A stretch of 64,000 nucleotides of DNA from assembly GCF_035920445.1 (NCBI RefSeq), contig NZ_CP109162.1, positions 1,984,001-2,048,000 of the forward strand. Reading direction: 5' to 3'. The stretch comes from Nocardia sp. NBC_01730 (GTDB lineage Bacteria > Actinomycetota > Actinomycetes > Mycobacteriales > Mycobacteriaceae). Shown piece by piece: positions 39,301 to 51,300 of the stretch; the stretch's first letter is position 1, and each line of letters begins with the position of its first letter. Under the pieces are notes generated by a model. The model had not been told where the DNA came from and did no database searches. It saw only the letters and a program-made list of their open reading frames with translations. A program made the position numbers and the translations under genes.

Positions 39301-42300
39301 CGTGCGGCTGCCTACCGTGCAGCGGGATCTCCGCGTCGCTGGGACTGCCGAAGACAATGGCATCGATCTGGCCGACATTGCGGCCTGCCGCCTGAATCCA
39401 GGCGTCGATCGCCGGACCGATGATCCACCGGCCCTCGAATGCACCCGGGAAGCCGTTGTCGTGCACCACAATGTCGCCGACATCGACCGGCCCGTCCAAT
39501 TCCGGGTTCTCGTCGATCAGCTGCTGGGTCACCCGCGTCACGACGAAGGCGTGGTCGCCGCGGTCGCCGCAGTTCATCACACCGGCGAGGGCATGTTTGC
39601 CGAGATCCCGGACCTCGGCTACCGCCGCGGCCAGGCCCTCGGCGCCGAACCCGAGTGGCTCGGTACGGAAGTCCGCGTCCGCACCCGCCGCCATGGTCAG
39701 ATCGGAGGTGCCTGCAGGGCGCGTGACATGCCGCGGCACCGGGCGCATCCGGTCCGCGGCGGGGCCTTCGAGCACCGCGTGCAGCACCTCGTGCACCAGC
39801 GAGACACAGATACTGCCGGACAGGTCGTCCTGGTCCTCGGCGGGCGGGTTTTCGTAGTCGGCCAGATCGACGACGGGCCGCAGGGTGACACTGCCATCGC
39901 CGCTCTCCGGAACTCGCCCGCGGCCTCGGCCGCCGGGACCCCGGTGGTTCTCCAGCATCAGCTGCGCGCCCAGCATGAAAATGCCGAGGCCCAGCCCGAA
40001 GAACCCGGGTCCCCGTCCGGACGGACCATCCGTCAGCTCGGCAGGCGGCGTACCCGGGTCCGGGAGCCGGTAGCCGACGATCAGGGCGGCCAGCCGGATC
40101 CGCCACTCCAGGTCCGGATCCATGTTCGTGCTGTCGCCGTTGGCCACTCGGCCGACCGAAGCGGTGGAGCAGCCCGCCACCCAGGCCACCGCGGCCTGAG
40201 TCCGCGGGTTGGGAATCCGGCGGCGCCCGGCGGCGTCCCGGATCACCTGCTCCCGCCGCGCGGCTGCCGGATCCGTCTCGGTCACCGGCACCCGGTCCTC
40301 CTCCGGGCGCAGCAGCTCGACGACCTGCTCGACCGGCACACCGGCCTCGTCCGCGACCTGCTGGGCGATGGACGGCCGGGACTCGTCCTGCAGCTGGTGG
40401 ATCCGCTCCAGCATCTCGACCACGGTGAGTTCCTGCGGCGGAGTCGCCACACTGCCGTCCCCGATCGCAGGCGGATCCGACTCTCGAACAGTGGTATCCA
40501 CCGGACCAGGCAGCAGCGTCTGGCCCGCACCGATCATCGCCGCTATTCCGGCGAGCGGGTCCAGGTCCCAGTTCGCGGTCTGCTGCACGGCGTCGAAAAT
40601 CACTGTGCCGTCATCGGTTTCCACATCGATCCGGCCGTCGAGGAACAGCCGCACCGCGCCCTCGCTGCGCTCGGCCACTGCGGCGACCGCAGCCACCCGA
40701 CCCGGATTGCGCACCCCACCAAGGTCAGCAGGCAGGCGACGGTGGCGCAGCTGCAGTGCGGCTGCCAGGGCACGACGGTGGGAGCGGTCGTCCACCGGCT
40801 GCTGCCGGGAGATCACCGCCTCCACCGTCGCTACCGGCACCCCGGCCGCAGCCGCCACTTCCGCTGCGGTCGCTTGCGGATACGGATCCGGGTATGCCTC
40901 CGGATCCACCGCAATGTCGCTCGGCAGATTCAGGCGGTGCTCCTGGGCGGCATCGGCCACCGCGGCCGCGGTCTCCGGGCGCACCGGAATGCCCTTCAGC
41001 ACACAGAGCACCGTGCCCACCGGCACCGCGGCATCCACCGCCACGGCTCGCCACAGCGCCAGCTGCGGCTGGTCGTACCCGAATTCCTCGACCGCCGCCC
41101 GCAGCTGGACCGCCGCCTCGGCATCCACCTCACCACCGGCGAACCAGCGCACCACGACATCCCGGTCGATATCCCGAGTCCGCGCCCGCCGCTCGGTCTT
41201 ATCGCGCAGATCGCGCATTCGGTGTGGCGGGTCCGGCAGTACGGTCGGCAGTGACCGCTCATCGCCACGGGGGCTGCCGAACAGTTCGGTGACTCGGTCT
41301 CGGGCCGCACCCTCGGCACCGACATTCTGGATTGCCGACCCGTCATCGGGGGAGACCAATGTCTGGTTGCGCTGGTTGACTTGGTAGCTGCAAATGCCAC
41401 TGCGCTCGTCGTACTCGAACCTGATGGTGTCGCCGCGGAGGCCGGCGGTCTCCATGGTCAGCGTGAGATGCCGGTTGTTCTCCGCACCGGTCACCCCGGC
41501 TTTCAGGATGAGCGTGCGGTAGCCCGACGCCGTCCGTTCCCCGAGCACCCGCCGCATGACCGCCACTGCCATGTCGCGATCGCCGAATGCCCGCCAGCCC
41601 CCGACCATGTCGATCAGCCGGACCGCCGCACCCGCGCGCACCTGGTCCGTTTCGGCCAGTTGCAGCCCGATTTCGACCCCGTTGTCGCCCGGGTCCACCT
41701 GGAACACCACGATGCCTTCGGCCACGAAAGACCAGACACCAAGCGCATTCGGCTGCCAGGAAGTGTCGGCAGGCAGCGCCGAGAAGACTGTCAGCAGCCA
41801 GCGCCGGGTGCCATGGTCGATATGCGTATACCGGTCGAGCCAGCCGACCAGCCGGATGATCGTCCGGTACCTGTCGACGCCGAATTCCCTTGCTGCCTGG
41901 TGCAGCCGCTCGTCGGACAGCACGTCCACCCGGTCCAGGCGCAGCCAGTGCCTGACCACTCTGGCTGGGACACCTTCGGCCTGCACTCGCGCCTTGAACT
42001 GCTGCAACAGTGACAGCGCCGCCGCGGCATCACCGGCCCGCACTGCGGCGACGAGCTCCTCCGGCCGCACATACTGCGGATCATCCGGCGATGCGGCATT
42101 GAACAGATCGGACCGCAGCGTCTCGGTCCCCTTCCAGTGGCCCCGGCTGCCGCGCCGGCCGTCCGGGTCCAGCTCGGCCATGGCCGCCTCGCGCTCGCCG
42201 TAGCGGAACGTCCGGGTCTTGCCGCGCTCCACCTGCAGCAATAGCTGCAGCCGACGGTTGCCCATGGTGTTCGTCGCATCGTTGGGCTGTGGGCCGCGCA

Positions 42301-45300
42301 CCTCGACGGTCACCGCGGCCTCGGTGAAGTTCGACTGCTGCAGCGTGTCCAGTTCAGCCAGCAGGTTCTGCAGGGATTCGTCGCGGCCCACCAGCTGCGC
42401 CCACCCGCCGATCAGCTGGACCGCGCGGCGCACCAGATCCAGCCGGGCCGGGTCGGCGCGAACCACCCGCACTTCGAAGGTGATCGAGCTGTTCCCGGGG
42501 TGCATGGTCACCGTCAGCAGCCGGGTGCCGTGTTCGTCCACGAGCTGCAGGGTCCCGGCCAGCGAGCCGTCGAGCATGGTCCGCACTTCGGGCCGGGCGC
42601 CCTGGGCCACCAGCTCCTGCGCCATGGTCTGTGCGAGCGCCCGGGCGGCCGAGTCGATACTCCAGGCCAGCGGCACCGGCTGCGCGTTGGCCGGCAGCGG
42701 CCCACCCGTTTCGGTGACCAGCTCACCGTCCCTGCCCCGCGTGGGCCGGGTGAAGAATTCGCCGATCACGTATTCCGGCGTGCCGGAGACCGCTGAGACA
42801 AGGGGAGGCGCCGACCGGCGGAACAGCCCTCTTCCCGGCTCCAGCGACCCGGTTGCCAGCGTACCCACCGCGGGCGCCGCCACCCGTGCAGGCGGTGCGG
42901 CCGGTGCGCTCGGCTCCCGTTCGAACGGCTCGAGGGTAGGCATTATGAGCGTTCTCGGGGTCTCCGAAGACCCGTCTTCCTCGCGGTAGAAGAACCATTC
43001 GCTCTCCGACTCGGCATCCACCACGGACACCTGCATCCACCGCCGGCCCTCGGCGCCGTACACATCGACCAGCACAGTGACGTTGTCGTAGCCCTGAGCA
43101 AGCTTGCCGCCGAGGTACTCCGCCATGGCGGCACGGACCACATCCCGGTTCGGATGCTCAGCCCAATCCGAGAGCACATCGACCAGCCCGCGCCCAGCAT
43201 CCGCCCACGGTTCGCCCTCGATCAGCTGCGCCTCGATCAGGAGCGAGTCCTCCCCGGCCACCTGCACCTGCAGCCGCGGCAAGTCGTCCGCGTCCAGCAC
43301 CTCCAGCAGATTCAGCTCGCCGCGTTCGATCCGCAGCCGCATCCCGGCATCCGTCATCGCCGTGACCAGCGTCAGCGCCCGATCCATGGCGGTTCGATCC
43401 ACCTGTGGGAAGTCGGCGCGGAACGCCTCGAAGACTTCCCGGGGGCTCGGCGGCTGCTGCTCCGCGTCGGCATCGCTCGAGGCCGCATCGTCGGCGGCTG
43501 GCCCGTCCTCCCGGGCGCCCAGCGGCTTCTCTGGGCCGCCGGTCGGCTCCTCGCCTTCGGCCAATCGCAGTTTCGCCTGGATGTCCTGGTCGAACAGCAT
43601 GACCTGCGCCGCGAGCACGCCCCGACCGGCCCGAATCACCCAAGCGTCCACCGCATCCCGGCCGACGATCCAACCTTCGTTCATCCGAGCTTCCGGGTCG
43701 GCGTCATCGAAGACCAGGATCTCGTCGAGATAGTCTTGCAGCTGCGGGTATTCCTCGACCAGCGCCTGGTTTACCCGTACGACGGCAATGGCATGCGCGA
43801 AGCGTTTGCCGAGCTCCAAAGCGCCGATCGCCAGGCCGATATCCGGCCGGGTGCGGGCAAGATCGACCAGATCAGCCAAGCCGGCCGGTCCGGGATCGAG
43901 CTCCTCCGGATTCCATTTCGCGCCAAGGTCCTTGGCCATACTCTTGCCGAACAAGCCATTCAGGGCAGCTTTGCCGTCCTCCAGCGAGCGCGGGCGCATC
44001 CCGGTGGCATTCGGCCCGGCCGCGATGGCGACCACGTTCTCCACCTTCACCCCGCACAGCGGCTCCGGCTTGTGCGCGGTGAAACCATAGTTGGCCTGGG
44101 CAGCATCGTGGCCGAACCGTTGTCCGATCTCGGCCAGGCTGTGGACCATCGCGTCGGTGGCGATCACACCGAAGTCCGCGGCGAAATCGTCGACCGGCTG
44201 GGAACCGGCCGCGGGCAGATCGGCCAGCAGCCGCGCCTGCTTCTTCAGCCAGTCGAATTCCCGATCGGCTTGGCCGAATTCGGTCACCGCCCCGACCAGC
44301 ACACTCAGATCGATGTGCCGGTCTCGCAGTGCTGCCAGTTCCGCCACCCGATAGGCAGGGGCTGCATTCAGCTGCCGCCGGATCCCATCCGGGGTCAGCT
44401 CGGTCGCCGAGACTCCGAAACCCTCAGCCAGGTCGGTCAACGCCTGCGCCCGCAGCGTGCGCAGCTCGCGTAGCCGGTTCGGGCCGAAGACGGTCTCGGT
44501 GGAAAGCCCGAGCTTCGACTGCAGCTGCTCGGCCCGGGCTCGGTAGTTCTCCCGGCGCGCATATCTCGTCGGCAGCGCATCGGCCAGCAGGTCCAGCCCG
44601 CGGACCGACGGGACCTGCGCGCCGACCCGCGCCCGAAGATGCCGGACTTCGGCATCCAGCACGGCCAGTTCCGTCGCCTTCCACATCAGCTCCCGGATCC
44701 GGCCATCCTGAGCGGCGCGAGCCAGTCGCTCGACCCAGCCGCGGACTCGGCGTGCGTTCACACCATCCATCTCGCCCCGGATCCAGGCGGCGAAATCAGG
44801 GTCGAGATCCGCGGCTGCCGCCAGGGCCGCATCGGCGATCGATGCGATCAGCAGCTGCTGCCGGGACAGCACCCGGGCTAGTTCCTGGAGCCTGGTCTCG
44901 GTGTCGAGCCCGGCCCAGAACTCCGCGGTGCGGTCGTCATCCTGGTACTGCCGAAAACGCTCCTGGGTCTGGTAGATCGCCAGCCTGCGCGCCGCGAGCC
45001 CGGCCAGCTCGGCATGGGTGGTCGCGTGCTCCGGCTCCGGATACTCGACGGCCAGCTCCTGCAGCATCTGGTCGATCTCGTTCGGGGAGAACCGGTCGAA
45101 CCGCTTGCCGGAATTGGGCTTTGCCGTCTGCAACACGCTGATCAGCTGCTGCATGTCCGCTTTCGCCTTGGCGAATTCGACACCGAACTCGTCGATCGCA
45201 TGCCGCAGATCTCGATTCGGGTCGCGGAACCAACGGAATTCCTCGCCCGCGAGGGCCGAATCGACCAGGTTCAGCGGGCTGAGGATCTCCATCGCTTCGC

Positions 45301-48300
45301 GAAGCGTCTCAGCCCGCGCCGGCTCGGCATGCAGGTGGTTCTCCGGCCCGTGGTCATGCGAGTGCAGCCGGCTGTGCGCTCCGGTGTCGGCCGCGACCTG
45401 CCCCGCCAACCGTCGCCCCGGCGATATCGGACGTACGGTCGGGGCGGTTTCCTCGGTGACTGCCGCCACCCGGATCACCGCGACCACAGCCCGGCCTTCC
45501 CAGGTCTCCGCCATCGCCTGTGCTCGCCGGCCGGCGGCCGTCATGGCTGTCTGCACCGCCTCCAGATCCGCCGTGCTGTCGTATTCCAGGCGGTCCACCC
45601 GGCCGGCGGAACTCGGTTCCCCCCACACAACGTTCAGTTCCAGTACACCGTCCCAGGTGTGCCGATAGGACTGCAGCACCATCGGTGGGGTGCCGGTCTG
45701 CTGCTGCACCGTCGGGAACATCGAGACAGCCGAATCGACCAGGCGCAGGGCATCATGCAGCCCCCGCTGCTCTGGTCCGAGGTCCACCGGCTGCGCAAGG
45801 CCGGCCTGGACCACTGCCATATTCGCCTCGAATCGCACCGCCGCGGGCAGCCCGAGCGCGTGCCGCAGCGCATCCGGATGCCGTTGCAGCAGAAGCTTCC
45901 GCACATAGGGCGGCCAGCCGTGCCACGCCTCGGCATTGCCCCCCGCCATCCCAGCCAGATCGGCAGGCGACGCGGTCACCGCTGGGCGCATATCGGCGAT
46001 GTCCACCATCAGGAACCAGCCCAGTGCATCCCGAATGATGTGGTCCGGGTCGACGCCGGCCGGGGCCTCGGCCATCATCGCAGCCAAAATGTCCGCGCCA
46101 CTGCGGTCGCCGGCCTGCAGCGTCACGGCCGGACCGTCCCCGACTGCGACCACCAGCTGCCGCTGCTCGTCAAGTTCCGCCCGCAGCACCCGCACCCGCG
46201 GGTGACCGGGCAGGTGGAAAGCCCAGCGCTGCAGCATCTTCAGCTGGTTGACCCAGTCGTCGAGCTCGGCCTGCCACTCGGTGTCCGCCGGAGTCGAATC
46301 GCGGTTGGCGCCCAGCGCATCCCGCTCCTGCCGCAACCGCTCCCGGTTCAGCTCGTCTGCGATCGCCTCCGGCAGCTCCGCGGCAGTGGGCAGTTGGGCC
46401 CACGCCTGCGCGATCGGATCGGTCAAGTGCGCCAGGAGCAGCGCCCGGGTGTCGGCATCCCACCGCTGCCACTGCTGCGCCTGTACTTCGCTGCGCACCC
46501 GCGGCATGGCGCTCATGACATCCGACTCGTCCATCCCGGCGAAGCGGGCGTCCAGCTCGGCGCTCACATCCTCCTGGAACCGCGTCCACAGCGCCGCTGC
46601 CTCGCTCAGCCGAGTCTCATCCGGCTCCGGCAGGAAGACCGGTCGGGGTTCGACAACGCGGGCGGGGTTCACGGCATCGGGTTGTGGCGCACTGTCGGCG
46701 ACCACATCGACCGGCTCGGGTTCGCTCGCCGAGAGCGCCGGGTCGACGGTCGCAGGCCGGTCAGGCAGCGCGGCGTCCCGCCGGACCAGGGCGACATTCG
46801 ATGTCGCACCGTGTGCCGGGAAGGCGGCGTGTGCCGCGGCAGCGGTCAGCAGCGCGTTTCCGGCTTCGTCCACGACGACAATGCGAATCCTCGGCTCGGG
46901 TCCGCGGCCGATCCGGCGGGCTTCGACCAGCGCTTCCATGTCCCGGGCGAACCGCTCCGGGTTGGTGCCCTGCCACACCGCCACCGCCATCCGACCGGGA
47001 CCCTGGGTATCGAGCAGGGTTTCGGCGAGATTCATCATCCCGATGCGCAATACACCCGGGGTGGGCTCGCCCCTGGTGACCAACACGGTGATCTCATTGG
47101 CATCGGTCAGCGTGCTTGTTCCGACGAAAGTCCGGTCCTGCGTCGGATTTCCAGTCAGCGGAAGCGCAATCGGGCGAACCAGATGCTGCTGCCAGTCGAG
47201 GAACAACAGCCGGTCGGCGCGGTTCAGCGCCGCCCAGAACGCCGCCGACCGAGGCGTCCGCTCGGGCCGGTCGTGCATCGTCCGCGCCAGTTCGCGCAGC
47301 ACGGCTTCGGCACGATCGGCATCGATGATGCCATCCAGCCCGGCGACCAGATCCGCGGCATCCCTGGCCAGCTCACTGCGTTCCAGCTTGGTAAGCCCCT
47401 GCCAGAGCCGTGCGGTCGTCTGCGCCGAGAGCCCGGCCCCGAACATCGGCCGCAACGCCGAACCGGGCCCGGGTTCGGTCGTGCTCGATTCGTAGTCCGC
47501 GAGCACGAACCCGGGCTGGCCTGCGGGCGCGGGACCGGGCAGCTCCCGCACCGTGTCTGCGCCGAGCAACCGCTGCGCCACCTGCGCCGCCGCGATCCCG
47601 TCACCCCGGCCGACCAACACCACGTCCGGCTGCCCGTCACCGATCGCCGCGGCCAGGTGTCGGAACAGCGCCTGCCCGTCCCGCTCGGCCGGATCCACAT
47701 CGGGCGCGGCACGATCGAACGACACCTCGTCGAGGTCCACCGGGATGGACACAATCATCGCCGCACCGTCCCGGAGCAGCTGTTCGACCTGACCGTCTTG
47801 AAGCAGCTGTTCGGCCTGGAAGAAGCCCGCGGCAGCGTCGGCCTCTGCCTCCGGCCCCACCCGGCGTGACACGGTCTGCGACACATATCCGAACACCCGG
47901 CTCGCCGTGTCCGGGTCGCCGATCTGCACCACGATCCGTCCCCGGTCGGCTTCGTCCCCGTCCGGATCGCCGGTGGCCAGCAGGTAGACCGGAAGCGGCG
48001 GTTGCGCTCGCTGCAGCAGTTCCTGCAATGTCTCCACGACGGCCAAGGTCGCTTCCAGCACCAGCGCGCGCTGTGTCTTCGCCTGGGTGACCGGTGGCCG
48101 CGCTCGGGCATTGATCCCGTCCGTCACCTGCATCAAGTTCAACGCATTCCGCGCCACTGGCGACGGCACCCGCCTCGGCGCGGCGTCGCCTTCGCTGTCC
48201 TGGACCTCCGCTGCGGCATCGGGCGACTCCGGCTCATACGTGCCATCGGCCAACCCCCGCATCACGTTCAGCGTTTTCCAGTCCGAATCCGACAGGTCCC

Positions 48301-51300
48301 CGCGGGCGTCCGGACGCCCCCACGGCCAGGTCGCGAGCAGCCCGTTCAACAGCGCAGTGTCGTACTCATCGAAGGCTGCCTCGGGTTTCTCCCGCTGCTT
48401 CGCGAACTCGACCATCTGGCCCAGAATTCGGACCCGACCGAGCGCCTCGAGCAGCTCCTGCACCTCATCGGCAGCCACATCCCGCACCGCCAGCAGCCGC
48501 TGCCCCAGGTCCCATTCCTGGTCATCGGACAAATCGGCGACGAGTGTCGGGTCCAACTCCCCAGCCCGGAGAATCGCATCGAGCGACGCCATGCCACGCC
48601 TGTCTCGCAACGCCTGCGCGTCCAGCTCGGCCAACCGTGGGTTGTTCAGTTGCTTTGCCAGCGAACGAAGTTCGACGTCCACCGCTTCGATGTCGCGCTC
48701 GGTGTTGGTCCGGCGCCGGACCAACACCTCCAACGCCCGTACCTGGCGCTGCAGTTCCACATCCTGCGGGTTGTCCCGCAGTTCCGCTGCCAACCGGTCC
48801 AGCAACAGCACCCGGACTCGTAGATCGAGGAATTCCACGGCCAGCTCGGCGATCTCCGGTTCGTCCAGGTCGTGGAGCCGGTCGATATCCGCGGGCGTGA
48901 TGGTGTCCGGGTGGATGTCATGCGGCTCGCCCCTGTTCGCCAACTGCCCGGCCAGCGAGCCACTCTTCGCTTCGAAGAACCTGCGCAAGTGTCGCAGTGC
49001 ACCGCCCAGCCCAGGGGCGGCCGCCGCACCGGCGGCCAACGGTTGTCCCAGCGCCTCTTCCAGCGCTGCATCGGACCTCCGGCGATCCTCGGCACGCCGG
49101 TCGAGCTGGTCGACCATGTCCCGGAGTTCGACAAAGGCCGCCACGTCGATGGAATCCGGGTCGATGTTCAGCCCGACCAACCGGTCGCGCAGCTGCGACT
49201 CGCTCAGCGGCAGCGGCTCCTCGCGCAGCTGCTCGCCGAGGGTGGCTCGCATCCGGCGCAGCTGCCAACCCAGCCGAGCCGCGGCCAATTCGGTCTTCCA
49301 TGCCCGCGCGGGATCGGAGTCGTTGACCAGGTCGATGGCTTCCAAATATCCCCAGGTCGACCGAACCTGCCTGTTCTGGGCCGCTACGAGCTGGGCCGCG
49401 AGTTCGTCGATCCGATCGGCGGCCGCGATCAGCGTGCGCAGCCGCTCGACCGAACCGCCTTTGCCGCGCAGTGCCTCGAATCCAGCGTGCAACTGCTCCG
49501 CCAGCCCGTCGATCGCCACCATCCTGCGCCGCAGCTGATCCGCATCGGCCAGCATCCGGGACCCATGGTGCGCCAGGATGTAGTTTTCCGCCGCATCCCG
49601 CAACTGTTCGTCGGTGTCCTCGTTCATCGCAAGGGTCACCAGCAGCTCGGCCAACCGGGCATCGTCGGCGAACGCCTGCCGCTGCTCGGGGCTGAGCAAC
49701 GCAACCAGGACGGCACGGGCTTCGTTCTCGGCCTCGGTCACCACCCCGGGTTCGGCGACCACCTCGTCCCGGAGCATCGCTTCGCGGCTCTGCTCGATCC
49801 GGTTTCGGAACCGAGCCAGTGCCGGGCCGAATTCGATTTCGACGTCGTCCACCCGATCCGGATCGGATGGTCCACCGTCGTCGTCCGGGTCTATACCCCC
49901 GGTCCGGGAAGTGCCGACCCGGAAATCCTCCCCGCGCAGCACAACCCGGCCGTCTGCGTCCGGTACCACGGTCCCGATGTTCGTCTCGCCGGCGACCGGC
50001 TTGCGCAGGAACAGCGCGACAACCTCGCAACCGGCCGTCTCCGGCGCCGGGGTGAAGTCCGACTCGAACTCGGCCATCCCCGGGTCACGCCGCTCGACCC
50101 GAACATTCCCGTTCTCGTCCACGCGCCGCACCAGCCAGTAGGTGTGGCCGAGCTCGCCGTTGACGCCGCTGCCGTGCACCGTCGGGTCGAAGACCAGCAC
50201 CCCGACACCGTTGCCGCTGCCCGGCTGCTGCGCATCCAGCTCGGCGCCCCATTGCAGCAGCCGTTCCTTCGCCGCGGCGACATCGTCGACCACCTGCGAA
50301 ACCTGTCCGCCCACTGCGGTTTCCAGGTCGCTGACCAGGGTGCCGGCCAATTCTCCTCGCTCGGGCATGGCGTCGAACCGGACCCCGAACGCGGCCGCGA
50401 TATCCGCCAGGGTCATCGGACCGCACAGGTCCATCAGGTGCAGCCAGGGCTGGGTGCCGTCCTCGTCGAGAATCTTGTCCGCCAGGGCGGAATCCGGCAG
50501 TCCCGGGTGGCTGTTCCGCGGGTGCCAGTACCCGGCGTCGGCGACCGTGGTCACTACCCGGTGCACCACGTCGGCATCCTGCTCGATCCCGAGCAGCACC
50601 CGCTTGAAGGCGTGCTCGTCGACCTCGGCCGCGGTGATCATCGCCCGCTTGGAGACCTGCCGTGTGGTAAACGAGCCCGGCACAACCCGGCCATCCGCGA
50701 GCTGCGGCGGCACGAATCGCTTGGTCGCGAATTCCGGGTCCACCCGCCCGCGCACCTCGGCGGGGACCGGGTAGCCCAGCCACAGGGCGGCGGCCAGCAC
50801 CCGCTGTACCAGCTCTGGCGAGACCGGGCGGTTCCTGGCGAACACATGCGAGACCGACGGGTGCGATACCGCGGCCAGCGCGGCCACATCCAGCAAGGTG
50901 GGCCTGCGGCGCAGCTCCTGGTCGGTGCAGCCCAGGAACCGCTCCGCCGCCGCGGTGAACCGGATCCGGCGCGGGCTGTCGGCTTCCTGAGCGACCCGGT
51001 CGAGTTCGGCGGCCACCCGGGCCCGGTCCACGGCCTCCGGCCGCACGCCCAGCAGCTCGGCCAGCTCCATCCGGACCGCGCGGATCTCCGCGAAGGCCTG
51101 CATCGGGGCGGGCGGTTCTGCCGATATGGCGGACAACATCCGGCCCGGCACGAACTGCTCCCCCGCGTAGTGCGGCGGCACGAAATTCGCCGCGGCATAG
51201 TCCGGGTCGACCCGGCCGAGATGCGTCGCGGGCAGTTCCACGCCCATCCATTGCGCGGCCGCGTAGAACCGCTGTGCAAGCTCATCCGACCGGATGATTT

